Assembly (NCBI RefSeq): GCF_023516715.1
Contig: NZ_JAMGSI010000002.1
Span: forward strand, 1-64,000
Length of the DNA: 64,000 nucleotides
Origin: Akkermansia massiliensis
GTDB taxonomy: Bacteria > Verrucomicrobiota > Verrucomicrobiia > Verrucomicrobiales > Akkermansiaceae
Direction: 5' to 3'
The first letter of the stretch is position 1. Each line of letters begins with the position of its first letter. A program made the position numbers and the translations under genes. Shown piece by piece: positions 8,516 to 16,355 of the stretch. The notes under the pieces were generated by a model, which was not told where the DNA came from, searched no databases, and saw only the letters and a program-made list of their open reading frames with translations.

Positions 8516-10384
8516 TTACAGGGACTGTACGTAATTGACCAGGTCCTCCAGTTCACGGTCATTTAAAGAACTTGTCTTCCCGCGGATGTCCCCCGGGTTG
8601 TGCATCGTGACGGCTTCCCGGATTGTCTTCGCCCGGCCGTCGTGCAGGTAAGGGGCGGTCCGCCACACTTCCACCAGGGAGGGCACCAGAATGCTTTTCC
8701 CTTCATCCAGCCCCGTGGCCGTCCCCGTAGCCACCAGTTCCTTGGTAGTGAAGTACGGGTGCGGGTGGCACTGCACGCACCCGGCCGTTTTAAAGACTTC
8801 CTTCCCCCTCCGCGCGGATTCGGACAAGGAGCCCCGCTCCACTCCGGGAGCATGGCACTGGGCACAGGCAGCCTCCCGCGTCTGCTGCCTGGAGGGAATA
8901 TGCGCCATCAGGTACGGGCTGGGAACCTCCTTCATGTTTTTCAGGTATTCATTCACGCATTCCGCCAGTTCCCCGGAAGGTTCCAGAAACTGGATGTGCA
9001 CGAAGCCCGCCGTCACGGCCACCTCCGCAGAGGCGCGGACGCCCAGCGTCATCACCGGGCTTGTCCGGTGGGAGAGGAACATGGTGCGCGTGTTTTTCGG
9101 GTTGCCCATGCCGTCATTCAGCAGGTCCCAGTTCAGGCCGTCCACGCGTCCGTCCGGGTGGCAGGTGGCGCAGCTCTGCCAGCCCTGGAAGCAATGGGAG
9201 GCATCATTGAAGTATTGTTCCCCCAGCTTTTCCCGCGAGGGCTGGAATCCTTCATTCAGCGCGATTTTCCGGGGTTGCGCTTCCCCCTGGAGAGGGACTT
9301 GCGCCAGCGTGTCCGAGAAGTATCCGGCCACATAAACGTTTTTCCCGTCAGAAGCCAGGGCGCGCGGACCGTTCAGGGGCAGCGGAATGCGGGTGCGGAG
9401 GCCGTGCAGGAAGCCCAGCCTTTCGGAAACGGGTTCGTTTTCCCGGTTTTCCCGCTTCATGCGGTCCAGCAGGCCGGGAAAATCAATCACGGATAACTCA
9501 TGCGTTCCCGCGTGCGTCACAAACAGCTTTCCGCCATCCCCGGAAAAGGCGACGCCCCAGGGGTTGGCCGCCCCCGCATCCGGGTCGTCCAGCAGGACGG
9601 GGTGCGGCTTGTCCGGCTGTTCCGTATCAATAACCGTCACGGCGTTCGTGTTCATCCAGCCGCGGTCCAGCTGCGTGGTGGGCACCTGGTAGCGGCTCAG
9701 CACGTGCGCCACGGCCAGATAACGGCCATCCGGGCTCATCGCCATGCCGCGCACGCCCTGCGTCCCGTTGGAGAGCGGGAAATGAGCCGCCTTCCCGTCT
9801 TCCACCAGGGTCAGCGCAGCCGCCGTGAAATCCCCGTCCGCCTTCCCGGCGGGCAAATGGCCGGCGGCCCATATTTTCCTGCCGTCCGGAGAGACGGCCA
9901 GCGCCACCGGTTCACGGGGAACGTTCCAGGAATTCAGCACGTTCCCGGTGGCGGCGTCCATTTCCAGAATTTGGGAGTCAAACCGGCACGCCACATACAA
10001 CTTACCTCCGCGCAGCACGGGAGCCATGGGCGTATGGCCCGCCGGAAAGGAACCTTTCAGCGCCCCGCTTTCCAGGTCCACCACCTCCACCACGCCGCGC
10101 GGTCCGCCTTCCGCCACATAGGCGGTGGCACCGTCAAGCGCCATGCCGTTGGGCGGCTGGCCCAGCCGGATGCTTTTCACCTTTTCTCCGGAAGCGGGGT
10201 CCACCAGTTCCAGAGTCCGGCTTTCATGCCCCAGCACGGCAACCAGATGATTAAAAACCTTCACATCCACCGGAGCGGCAGGACCGGCAACGGAATCCGG
10301 TCCCTGCCTGCATGAGGCGAAAGCCAGCAGGCAGCAGAGGGCAGCCGCGGAGGCGCAGAGCGTTTTTGTCAGTTTCATGGCCAT
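8516..10384 (-). CDS. Exported beta-propeller lipoprotein with three c-type heme sites
   Basis: The 622-residue protein starts with a signal peptide that ends in a lipobox-like FASC, suggesting an envelope lipoprotein. Residues about 45-390 form a YVTN/YncE-like beta-propeller with repeats such as SPDGRKIWAAGH and SPDGRYLAVAH. The C-terminal part holds three CxxCH heme-binding motifs, at Cys405 (CATCH), Cys507 (CAQCH) and Cys536 (CVQCH). The segment APYLHDGRAKTIREAV near residue 580 is typical of MauG/diheme peroxidase-like proteins. It probably moves electrons in the periplasm. The ATG lies eight bases after the stop of the larger heme protein upstream, and the Rid-family gene follows by 11 bases. 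Confidence 0.88.
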   Translation of the reverse strand: MAMKLTKTLCASAAALCCLLAFASCRQGPDSVAGPAAPVDVKVFNHLVAVLGHESRTLELVDPASGEKVKSIRLGQPPNGMALDGATAYVAEGGPRGVVEVVDLESGALKGSFPAGHTPMAPVLRGGKLYVACRFDSQILEMDAATGNVLNSWNVPREPVALAVSPDGRKIWAAGHLPAGKADGDFTAAALTLVEDGKAAHFPLSNGTQGVRGMAMSPDGRYLAVAHVLSRYQVPTTQLDRGWMNTNAVTVIDTEQPDKPHPVLLDDPDAGAANPWGVAFSGDGGKLFVTHAGTHELSVIDFPGLLDRMKRENRENEPVSERLGFLHGLRTRIPLPLNGPRALASDGKNVYVAGYFSDTLAQVPLQGEAQPRKIALNEGFQPSREKLGEQYFNDASHCFQGWQSCATCHPDGRVDGLNWDLLNDGMGNPKNTRTMFLSHRTSPVMTLGVRASAEVAVTAGFVHIQFLEPSGELAECVNEYLKNMKEVPSPYLMAHIPSRQQTREAACAQCHAPGVERGSLSESARRGKEVFKTAGCVQCHPHPYFTTKELVATGTATGLDEGKSILVPSLVEVWRTAPYLHDGRAKTIREAVTMHNPGDIRGKTSSLNDRELEDLVNYVQSL

Positions 10385-10391
10385 TTCAGAT

Positions 10392-13300
10392 TCAGTCTTC
10401 TATCATCACGCGGAACCCCACGTTGTACACGGGCCGCCAGCTGGGATACCCCCAGCGCCAGGAGGACGTGGCCCGCCGGGGGCGGTCATACCAGGAACCG
10501 CCGCGCACGGCACGGGGAACGCGGGAGTCCAGGCTTTCATTGCGCCCGTCCCCTTCCTTCCACGGGTAGGGCCTGTATTCGGAACGGGTCCATTCCGCGG
10601 CGTTTCCGATCATGTCGTACAGTCCGTAGGCATTCGGCTTGTAGCTCTTGACGGGGGCCAGATGAAGCTTCCCGTCATTATATTTTTCATCCCGCGGCAC
10701 GAAGTCCCAGAAACGGTTGGGATTTTTAATCGGCTTGGGGTCCACGCCGGAGACGGCAAGCTCCTTCAGCGTCACATCCCCCAGGTTGGCGTATGAGGAG
10801 AAGTCCGCATCCCGTTCCCCGAAGAAGAAGTCCGTATCCGCTCCGCCCCTGGCCGCGTATTCCCACTGCGCTTCCGTGGGCAGCGTCACCTTTTTCCCGG
10901 TTTTCCCGGAAAGCCAGCGGCAGAATTCCATGGCCCTGGTCCACGGCACCCGGACGGCCGGAAAACGCGGATCGGCATCCATGTCGTAGCCGGGCCTCAC
11001 CTGGTCCTTGTAGTGCATGTCGTACCATCCATTGAGGTATTCCGGGTCAAAGCGGCGGTATTGCTCCAGCGTCACTTCCGCCTCTCCCATCCAGAACGGT
11101 TGTTCAATCTCCACCGGGGAGGCGGGTTTTTCCGCCGGGGTTTCCCGTTCACTTCCCATCCTGAATTTTCCCGCGGGAATGCGGCGGAACGTCATGCTTA
11201 CGCTACCCCCCAAATCCACGGACAGCGTTTCATTCCGCGGTTCCGGGACGGGCACGCTTTTTTCACTGGCTCCCGGAACGGGCCTTTCCCCGTTGAAAAC
11301 AGGTCCGCTGGCGTTTCTCCGGAACAGGGAATCCTTCATCGTCACGTAATTCCGTTCCGCTCCGGAGAATTGCCTGTGCAGGTCATAGCGGCGTTTCAGC
11401 AATCCTTCATTGCGCTCTCCCGGCCATTCGCCCAGGTAGGGGGCGTTCATGTCCATCCACGTGACCAGGCGGTTCCAGTCCTCCTGCGGCATCTCCACGC
11501 CGTGGTGCCCCTTTTTAAGGAGCTGGTAGAGTTCCGACGTATCCGCGAAGAACTCCGTGGGGGCCAGCCCCAGGTAGTTCCCCTCCGGACCGTTGCGGCG
11601 CACGTAGGGGTGCAGGTTCCAGTACGCGACGGACCCGGGAGCGGGAGCACCCTTGACGGCCTCCAATGTCATGAAGTCCGGGACTCCCGCGCGGGCCTTG
11701 TCTTCCGCGGTGTGGCAGCGGACGCAGTGGCGGTCCAGCACGGGCTGCACTTCATTCATGAAGGAGAAGGTGCGCGCCGGACCGTACCACGGGGTGATGG
11801 CGGCAGGCTTCTGCCGGGAGGCCATGACCGCCTTGGCGGGCGGCGCGTAGTTCTGCCGTTCATGGCAGCCGATGCAGCTTAACGTTTCCCCCGGCATGGC
11901 GGAAAACCAGCTCCGCATCAGCGCCAGGGCGCGTCCCTCCCCGTCCAGCACCTGGAGGGTCAGCGGCTGGTTGGCCGGAGCCGTAAAGATGGCGGAGCCG
12001 TCCGGATTCACGGGAACGGTGCCGTACAGCACCTTCAAGTCCCAGTTGCTTTCCATGCCCATGGCATAGTGGCTTCCGGTGTTGCGGGGGCTGTACTCGG
12101 ACATGAACACGCGCAAGAATTTTGCCTCCCCCTTCGGCACTCCGGCCATGGAGCGGCCCCGGTACACGTCGGAGATATAGACCGTGGCCGTCTTGCTTTC
12201 CGGCTTCACGCGGTCATGGAGCACGGGCGGCTTTGTGCGCGGGCGCAGCGGCGCGGGGTCCGCATAAATGAAATAGGATGAAGCGGTCAGAGGGACAATG
12301 TTGTCGTACATGTCGCACCAGACCACATTAGTGACGCCCTTGTCTCCGGAGGGGGAGGAGACGGCCAGGAAGGTCTCCTCATTCAGCGGATACGGTTCCG
12401 CAAAATAGGGAGTTTTCAATCCATCCACCAACTGGTCCCTGGTGACGTTTTCCACGGGTTTTCCGTAGCCCGGGATTTTCTGCATGGCGCCCTCCGTGGC
12501 GGTACGGCCCCGGTTCACGTCAAAGATGACCAGTTCCCCAAGCCGCTTGACACCATGGTGCCCGCTCACAATGCCCGCGAACATGCCCGGCCTGCCGGGA
12601 AGCGGGCGGGCGTTGAACAGGCTGTTGGGCCAGTAGGAGTTGGAACCGTAGTATTCCTTCTGGTCGCTGCCGTCCGGATTCATGTGCATCAGCACGCGGC
12701 TGAAGTAGTGGGCGCTCTCCGTGTATTCCCAGCGCAGGAACATCACGCGGCCGTCCGGCAGCATGGCGGGGAACCAGTTGTTGTCCTGGTCAAAGGTGAG
12801 CCGCCGGGTCGTCTTCCTCTCCCGGTCGTAAAGGTGGATGTTCCCCACGTAGTCCACCCCGGTTACGCAGGGCACGCCCTGCATGCCGGAGGTGTTGACG
12901 AAGATGACGCGGCCGTCCGGCAGGTAGCAGGAGTTGTAGCTGTCCGTATCCGCCGGCATGTGGGCGGTGAGGGCTTCCGTTTTCCCGGTTTTCAGGTCCA
13001 GTTCAAAGACGTCCCAGGGCCTGTTTTCCTTCTTGCCGAAGCGGTTTCCGGTGAACATGAGCCTTTCCCCGGAAAAGTCCACTTCCAGATGCCCCATCCA
13101 GCGGTCGTCCCCCAGCAGCTGCGCCGCGGGGGAGGAAGAGGAGATGCCGTTAAATTTCACGATGCCGCTGCGGTACGTGCGGCCCGGACCCGGCATGCTG
13201 GAGATTCCCTGCCAGTTGGCCGGGCGGTCATGATTGAAGGAGCTTTTTCCGGACGGGTTGAAACGCCGCACGCTCACCCATTCCCGCAGGGAGTCCTGTT

Positions 13301-13937
13301 CCGGCAGGGATTCAATAAGGGCCTTTTTCCGCAGTTCCACCAGTTCACGCAGTTGGTCCGCCTGCTCCGGCCCTGCCCGGTCCACCCACCGGTCCAGCGG
13401 CCCCAGCTTCTTCTCCCACTCATCCAGCCGGGCCAGGAAAACCTCAGCATCAGGGTACCGTTCCCCGTATTTTTCCCGGTTGCGTTTCACCGCGCGGCGG
13501 ATGGCGGCCGCATCATAATAAGCCGTCAGTTTCTTCAGCCGGAGGAAGCGGACTTTTTCCAGAATGGCTTCCTGATGCTTCATCAGGCCGTCCCAGGAAG
13601 AAACGGCTCCCACCCGCTCCGCCGGAACGGAAAGGATTTCCGCCAGCGCGGCCCCGGCTTTCTGCCCGTCCGGCCATGCCTGGAACACGGGAGCCAGCAG
13701 CGCCATCGCATCCCCGCAGTCATCCGCGGCAGACGGATCGGAAAGGGAAGATACATGCTCCGCCGTCCGCGCCCATAATTGCTGCATCCATTGGTTTCTT
13801 CCCTCTGCGGAGGCCGCGAGCGGAATTCCGGACAATTCCCGCAGCCAGGGCTGCAGTCCGGAAGCGTGGAGTATTCCGGCTCCCAGTACGGCACAGCCGC
13901 AGGAGAGAAGGCGCAGGATGGAACATGAGTCAAACAT
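10392..13937 (-). CDS. Exported HzsA-like propeller, diheme and degenerate FGE-sulfatase-like fusion protein
   Basis: About 1181 residues from the ATG at 13937, which begins a plausible signal peptide; an ATG at 13985 would add 16 residues. Domain order: a helical segment (about 30-230), a beta-propeller like the hydrazine synthase alpha-subunit middle domain (about 245-640), heme motifs CIGCH (Cys688) and CVRCH (Cys738), then a formylglycine-generating-enzyme-like domain (about 920-1181). That last domain has LPTEAQWEYAARGG and IGNAAEWTRSEY but reads RGGSWYDRPRRATSSWRWG where active enzymes have their two catalytic cysteines. It is therefore probably a structural or binding module. It heads an operon with the heme lipoprotein and Rid-family genes. 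True hydrazine synthesis is not implied. Confidence 0.85.
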   Translation of the reverse strand: MFDSCSILRLLSCGCAVLGAGILHASGLQPWLRELSGIPLAASAEGRNQWMQQLWARTAEHVSSLSDPSAADDCGDAMALLAPVFQAWPDGQKAGAALAEILSVPAERVGAVSSWDGLMKHQEAILEKVRFLRLKKLTAYYDAAAIRRAVKRNREKYGERYPDAEVFLARLDEWEKKLGPLDRWVDRAGPEQADQLRELVELRKKALIESLPEQDSLREWVSVRRFNPSGKSSFNHDRPANWQGISSMPGPGRTYRSGIVKFNGISSSSPAAQLLGDDRWMGHLEVDFSGERLMFTGNRFGKKENRPWDVFELDLKTGKTEALTAHMPADTDSYNSCYLPDGRVIFVNTSGMQGVPCVTGVDYVGNIHLYDRERKTTRRLTFDQDNNWFPAMLPDGRVMFLRWEYTESAHYFSRVLMHMNPDGSDQKEYYGSNSYWPNSLFNARPLPGRPGMFAGIVSGHHGVKRLGELVIFDVNRGRTATEGAMQKIPGYGKPVENVTRDQLVDGLKTPYFAEPYPLNEETFLAVSSPSGDKGVTNVVWCDMYDNIVPLTASSYFIYADPAPLRPRTKPPVLHDRVKPESKTATVYISDVYRGRSMAGVPKGEAKFLRVFMSEYSPRNTGSHYAMGMESNWDLKVLYGTVPVNPDGSAIFTAPANQPLTLQVLDGEGRALALMRSWFSAMPGETLSCIGCHERQNYAPPAKAVMASRQKPAAITPWYGPARTFSFMNEVQPVLDRHCVRCHTAEDKARAGVPDFMTLEAVKGAPAPGSVAYWNLHPYVRRNGPEGNYLGLAPTEFFADTSELYQLLKKGHHGVEMPQEDWNRLVTWMDMNAPYLGEWPGERNEGLLKRRYDLHRQFSGAERNYVTMKDSLFRRNASGPVFNGERPVPGASEKSVPVPEPRNETLSVDLGGSVSMTFRRIPAGKFRMGSERETPAEKPASPVEIEQPFWMGEAEVTLEQYRRFDPEYLNGWYDMHYKDQVRPGYDMDADPRFPAVRVPWTRAMEFCRWLSGKTGKKVTLPTEAQWEYAARGGADTDFFFGERDADFSSYANLGDVTLKELAVSGVDPKPIKNPNRFWDFVPRDEKYNDGKLHLAPVKSYKPNAYGLYDMIGNAAEWTRSEYRPYPWKEGDGRNESLDSRVPRAVRGGSWYDRPRRATSSWRWGYPSWRPVYNVGFRVMIED

Positions 13938-14380
13938 GGCGTACAGTTTTACACTAGTACGCAGGAGAAATTCTTTTTCATTCAACGGGAATTTCCGTAC
14001 CGATTAATTTTCTGCCTAATCAGCAGAGGGTGAGTCCATCATTAAATCCGTCCGGACTCTCAATTCCGGAATTCAATATCTGATTTTAAGGGAAGGAAGT
14101 TGTAGAAAAACGGCTCCGGCAGAAAGCGGCATGGGGAATCCTACCGCCCGTCCTCCATGCCCAGGATTTTTTTCATGGCAGGCCTGAATTCATTCTCCCA
14201 TTGCTCCAACTGCCTGACGACGGGAATTAACGTCTTCCCGGACAGGGAACGGGAGAATGAGCAGCGGCATTTCTCCGTTCATCCCCGGCATCCGGGAAAA
14301 ACAAGCGCCGGAGAAAGAGGGAACAGCCGTTTGCCTTTCTTCCGGCGGCCTTGTTGTTACATTCCTGCGGAATAGGAAGT
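13938..14380. other. Intergenic region, no gene seen
   Basis: The gap lies between two minus-strand genes and has no ORF with family features. The half next to 13937 is AT-richer and probably carries the promoter of the heme-protein operon, although no pair of boxes stands out. A seven-base stem (GGCATGG with CCATGCC, about 14127-14163) is followed by a run of seven T on the plus strand. That orientation suits neither neighbouring gene. Confidence 0.5.
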
Positions 14381-15652
14381 TCAGGAGTCTTCCAGCGTGC
14401 GGGGGCGCAGCAGGTACACCTTGTCCCGGCGGCGCACCTGTTCCGGAACCGCCAGGTAGACGGTTTCCCCTTTTTGCGCGGCGTCCACGGGTTCCATGCC
14501 CGCCGCCGTCTCCCGCCGCATGGATTCCACTTCCACGCGGACGGCTCCCGTGGTGGGGCCTGCAATGAGGATGGTCTGCCCCGCGGACAAGCCGCCGGCT
14601 TCCAGGTAAAGGGCCGCCACCCCGTTCTTTTTATAAAAGTTTTCCACCTTGGCAATGTGGATTTTCAGCAGGGCGGCGCGGCTGTTGGCGGAACCGCTCC
14701 ATTCCCCCCATTTCACGCCCAGGTAATATCCGCCCTGCCAGAATCCGCGGTTGAAGACAGATTCCAGCCGTTTCATCCACGCTTCCGCCCTGGCTGCGGA
14801 AAAGGTTCCGTCCAGGCATGCCTGGGCGGCCTCCCGGTACACGGAGGTGACCGTTCTGACGTAATCCGAGGAGCGGCCGCGCCCCTCCAGCTTCAGCACG
14901 GAGACGCCCGCGTCCAGAAGCTGGTCCAGCACCGGAACGGTGCACAGGTCCCGGGGAGACATCACGTATTTGTTGTCTATCACCAGTTCATTGCCCGTTT
15001 CCTCATCCGTCACGCGGTAGGCGCGGCGGCAGTTCTGGAAGCAGGCGCCCCGGTTGGCGGAAGAGTTGTAAGCGGCCAGGCTCATGTGGCATTTGCCGGA
15101 CACGGCCACGCACAGCGCCCCGTGGGCAAAGATTTCCACCCGGAGCAGTTCCCCGGAGGGGGCCCTCACGTCCTCCTTCCGGATGGATTCAATGATGTGC
15201 CGGATTTGCGCCAGAGTGAGTTCCCGTGCCAGCACCACCACATCCGCGTACTGCGCGTAGAACCTGACGGAGGCCATGTTGCAGACGTTGGCCTGCACGG
15301 ACATGTGGACTTCCAGCCCGATGGAGCGGGCATGGGCGATCACCGCCAGGTCGGAGGCGATGACGGCGTCCACTCCGGCCTTCCGGGCGGAGCCGCACAG
15401 GGCATGCACCGCCTCCAGCTCTTCATCATACACGATGATGTTCAGCGTCAGGTAGGCCTTAGCTCCCGCCTCATGGCAGCGGGCCACGATTTCCGGCAGG
15501 TCTTCCTCTGAAAAGTTGGCCGTGGCGCGGGAACGCATGTTCAGCTTCCCCACGCCGAAGTAGACGGAGTCCGCCCCGCCCTGCAACGCAGCGGCCAGGG
15601 ATTCAAACGACCCCGCCGGGGCCATGATTTCTATCCGGGATTGAACGGGCAT
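14381..15652 (-). CDS. U32 peptidase-family protein (YegQ/TrhP-like)
   Basis: The protein is about 423 residues from the ATG at 15652; longer starts would overlap the upstream gene. The N-terminal half reads EIMAPAGSFESLAAALQGGADSVYFG in outline, the hallmark start of the family. The cysteine cluster GACFQNCRRAYRV (about residue 200), with upstream cysteines near CVAVSGKCHMS, matches the iron-sulfur site of family members. Many U32 proteins act in tRNA or rRNA hydroxylation, as TrhP does for 5-hydroxyuridine, and are not true collagenases, so a tRNA-modification role is likely. The gene begins 11 bases after the LUD-domain gene and is probably cotranscribed with it. Confidence 0.85.
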   Translation of the reverse strand: MPVQSRIEIMAPAGSFESLAAALQGGADSVYFGVGKLNMRSRATANFSEEDLPEIVARCHEAGAKAYLTLNIIVYDEELEAVHALCGSARKAGVDAVIASDLAVIAHARSIGLEVHMSVQANVCNMASVRFYAQYADVVVLARELTLAQIRHIIESIRKEDVRAPSGELLRVEIFAHGALCVAVSGKCHMSLAAYNSSANRGACFQNCRRAYRVTDEETGNELVIDNKYVMSPRDLCTVPVLDQLLDAGVSVLKLEGRGRSSDYVRTVTSVYREAAQACLDGTFSAARAEAWMKRLESVFNRGFWQGGYYLGVKWGEWSGSANSRAALLKIHIAKVENFYKKNGVAALYLEAGGLSAGQTILIAGPTTGAVRVEVESMRRETAAGMEPVDAAQKGETVYLAVPEQVRRRDKVYLLRPRTLEDS

Positions 15653-15663
15653 GGCAGAACGGC

Positions 15664-16296
15664 TCAGAGTCCTCCGGATTCCTCCGTCAGGATGACAGTG
15701 ATCCTTCCCTTGGGGAAGCATTTGACAATGGACATATGGATGTTGCACAGGCGGTCCGGGGAGTTGCAGTCCGCACAGGTTCCCGTGTACATGCAGGGCG
15801 TCTTGAAGTCTTCATGGCGTTTGGCGTTCAGCGGGGCGATGCGGCGGATGCGTTCCCGCGCCTCCTCCGGCGTGGCCACCAGCTTGTTGGCTCCGGCCAG
15901 CAGAATGACGTGCCGTGGGCCGAACGCTACGGGAGCCACGCGGTTGCCCACCATGTCCACCCAGTGCAGGGTTGCCTTCATGCTGACGGCGTTGATTCCG
16001 GTCAGGAACAGGTCCGCCGTCATGCCGCGGCGGCGGATTTCCCATTTTTCCTCCCGGTCCATGTCCGGAAGAAAGCCGTCGTAAAATTGAATGTCCGGAT
16101 TGGCCCGCAGGTCGTCAAGAATTCCCGTGGCCTTCAAGGTCATGGAGTCTCCGTAGGAGGCGGACGCCGGGTTGAACTCCCGCACCAGGCCGCGCATCAC
16201 GCCTGCGGCTTCCTTCAGGCCCGGAACTACAAAGCATCTGAATCCGCGCCGTTCCAGGCGTTCGGCGCACTTTTGCAGGGAAAGGGTTTCTTCCAT
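15664..16296 (-). CDS. LUD-domain (LutC/YkgG-like) protein
   Basis: The 210-residue protein matches the LUD fold found in LutC and LutB, parts of the lactate-utilisation system. Visible signs are ASYGDSMTLKATGI (about residues 45-58), DLFLTGINAVSMKATLHWVDMVGN (about 95-118 region) and GPRHVILLAGANKLV. A C-terminal cysteine cluster (CMYTGTCADCNSPDRLC, about 167-183) could bind an iron-sulfur cluster. No lutA or lutB partner is present, so lactate oxidation cannot be claimed. Stand-alone proteins of this type are common in anaerobes with unknown roles. It follows gyrA, separated by a strong hairpin. Confidence 0.82.
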   Translation of the reverse strand: MEETLSLQKCAERLERRGFRCFVVPGLKEAAGVMRGLVREFNPASASYGDSMTLKATGILDDLRANPDIQFYDGFLPDMDREEKWEIRRRGMTADLFLTGINAVSMKATLHWVDMVGNRVAPVAFGPRHVILLAGANKLVATPEEARERIRRIAPLNAKRHEDFKTPCMYTGTCADCNSPDRLCNIHMSIVKCFPKGRITVILTEESGGL

Positions 16297-16312
16297 AAAA
16301 ACGGCGGATGAA

Positions 16313-16346
16313 GAACCCCGCTCCGGCTGATTCCGGAGCGGGGTTC
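16313..16346 (-). terminator. Terminator-like hairpin after gyrA
   Basis: A perfect 14-base-pair GC-rich stem (16313-16326 with 16333-16346) with a six-base loop lies 9 bases past the gyrA stop codon. A clear T-run is lacking on the minus strand, so termination may be partial, which would allow some read-through into the LUD gene. Confidence 0.7.
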
Positions 16347-16355
16347 CATGTAGTT

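Noticed and set aside
10392-13937. Hydrazine synthase activity
   Set aside because: Only the propeller/middle region is alike; the other subunits and anammox context are absent.
14127-14163. Terminator in the gap before 14381
   Set aside because: The stem and T-run point along the plus strand, where no gene ends.
15664-16296. Lactate-utilisation operon
   Set aside because: No lutA or lutB is present next to the LUD gene, so only the fold is claimed.
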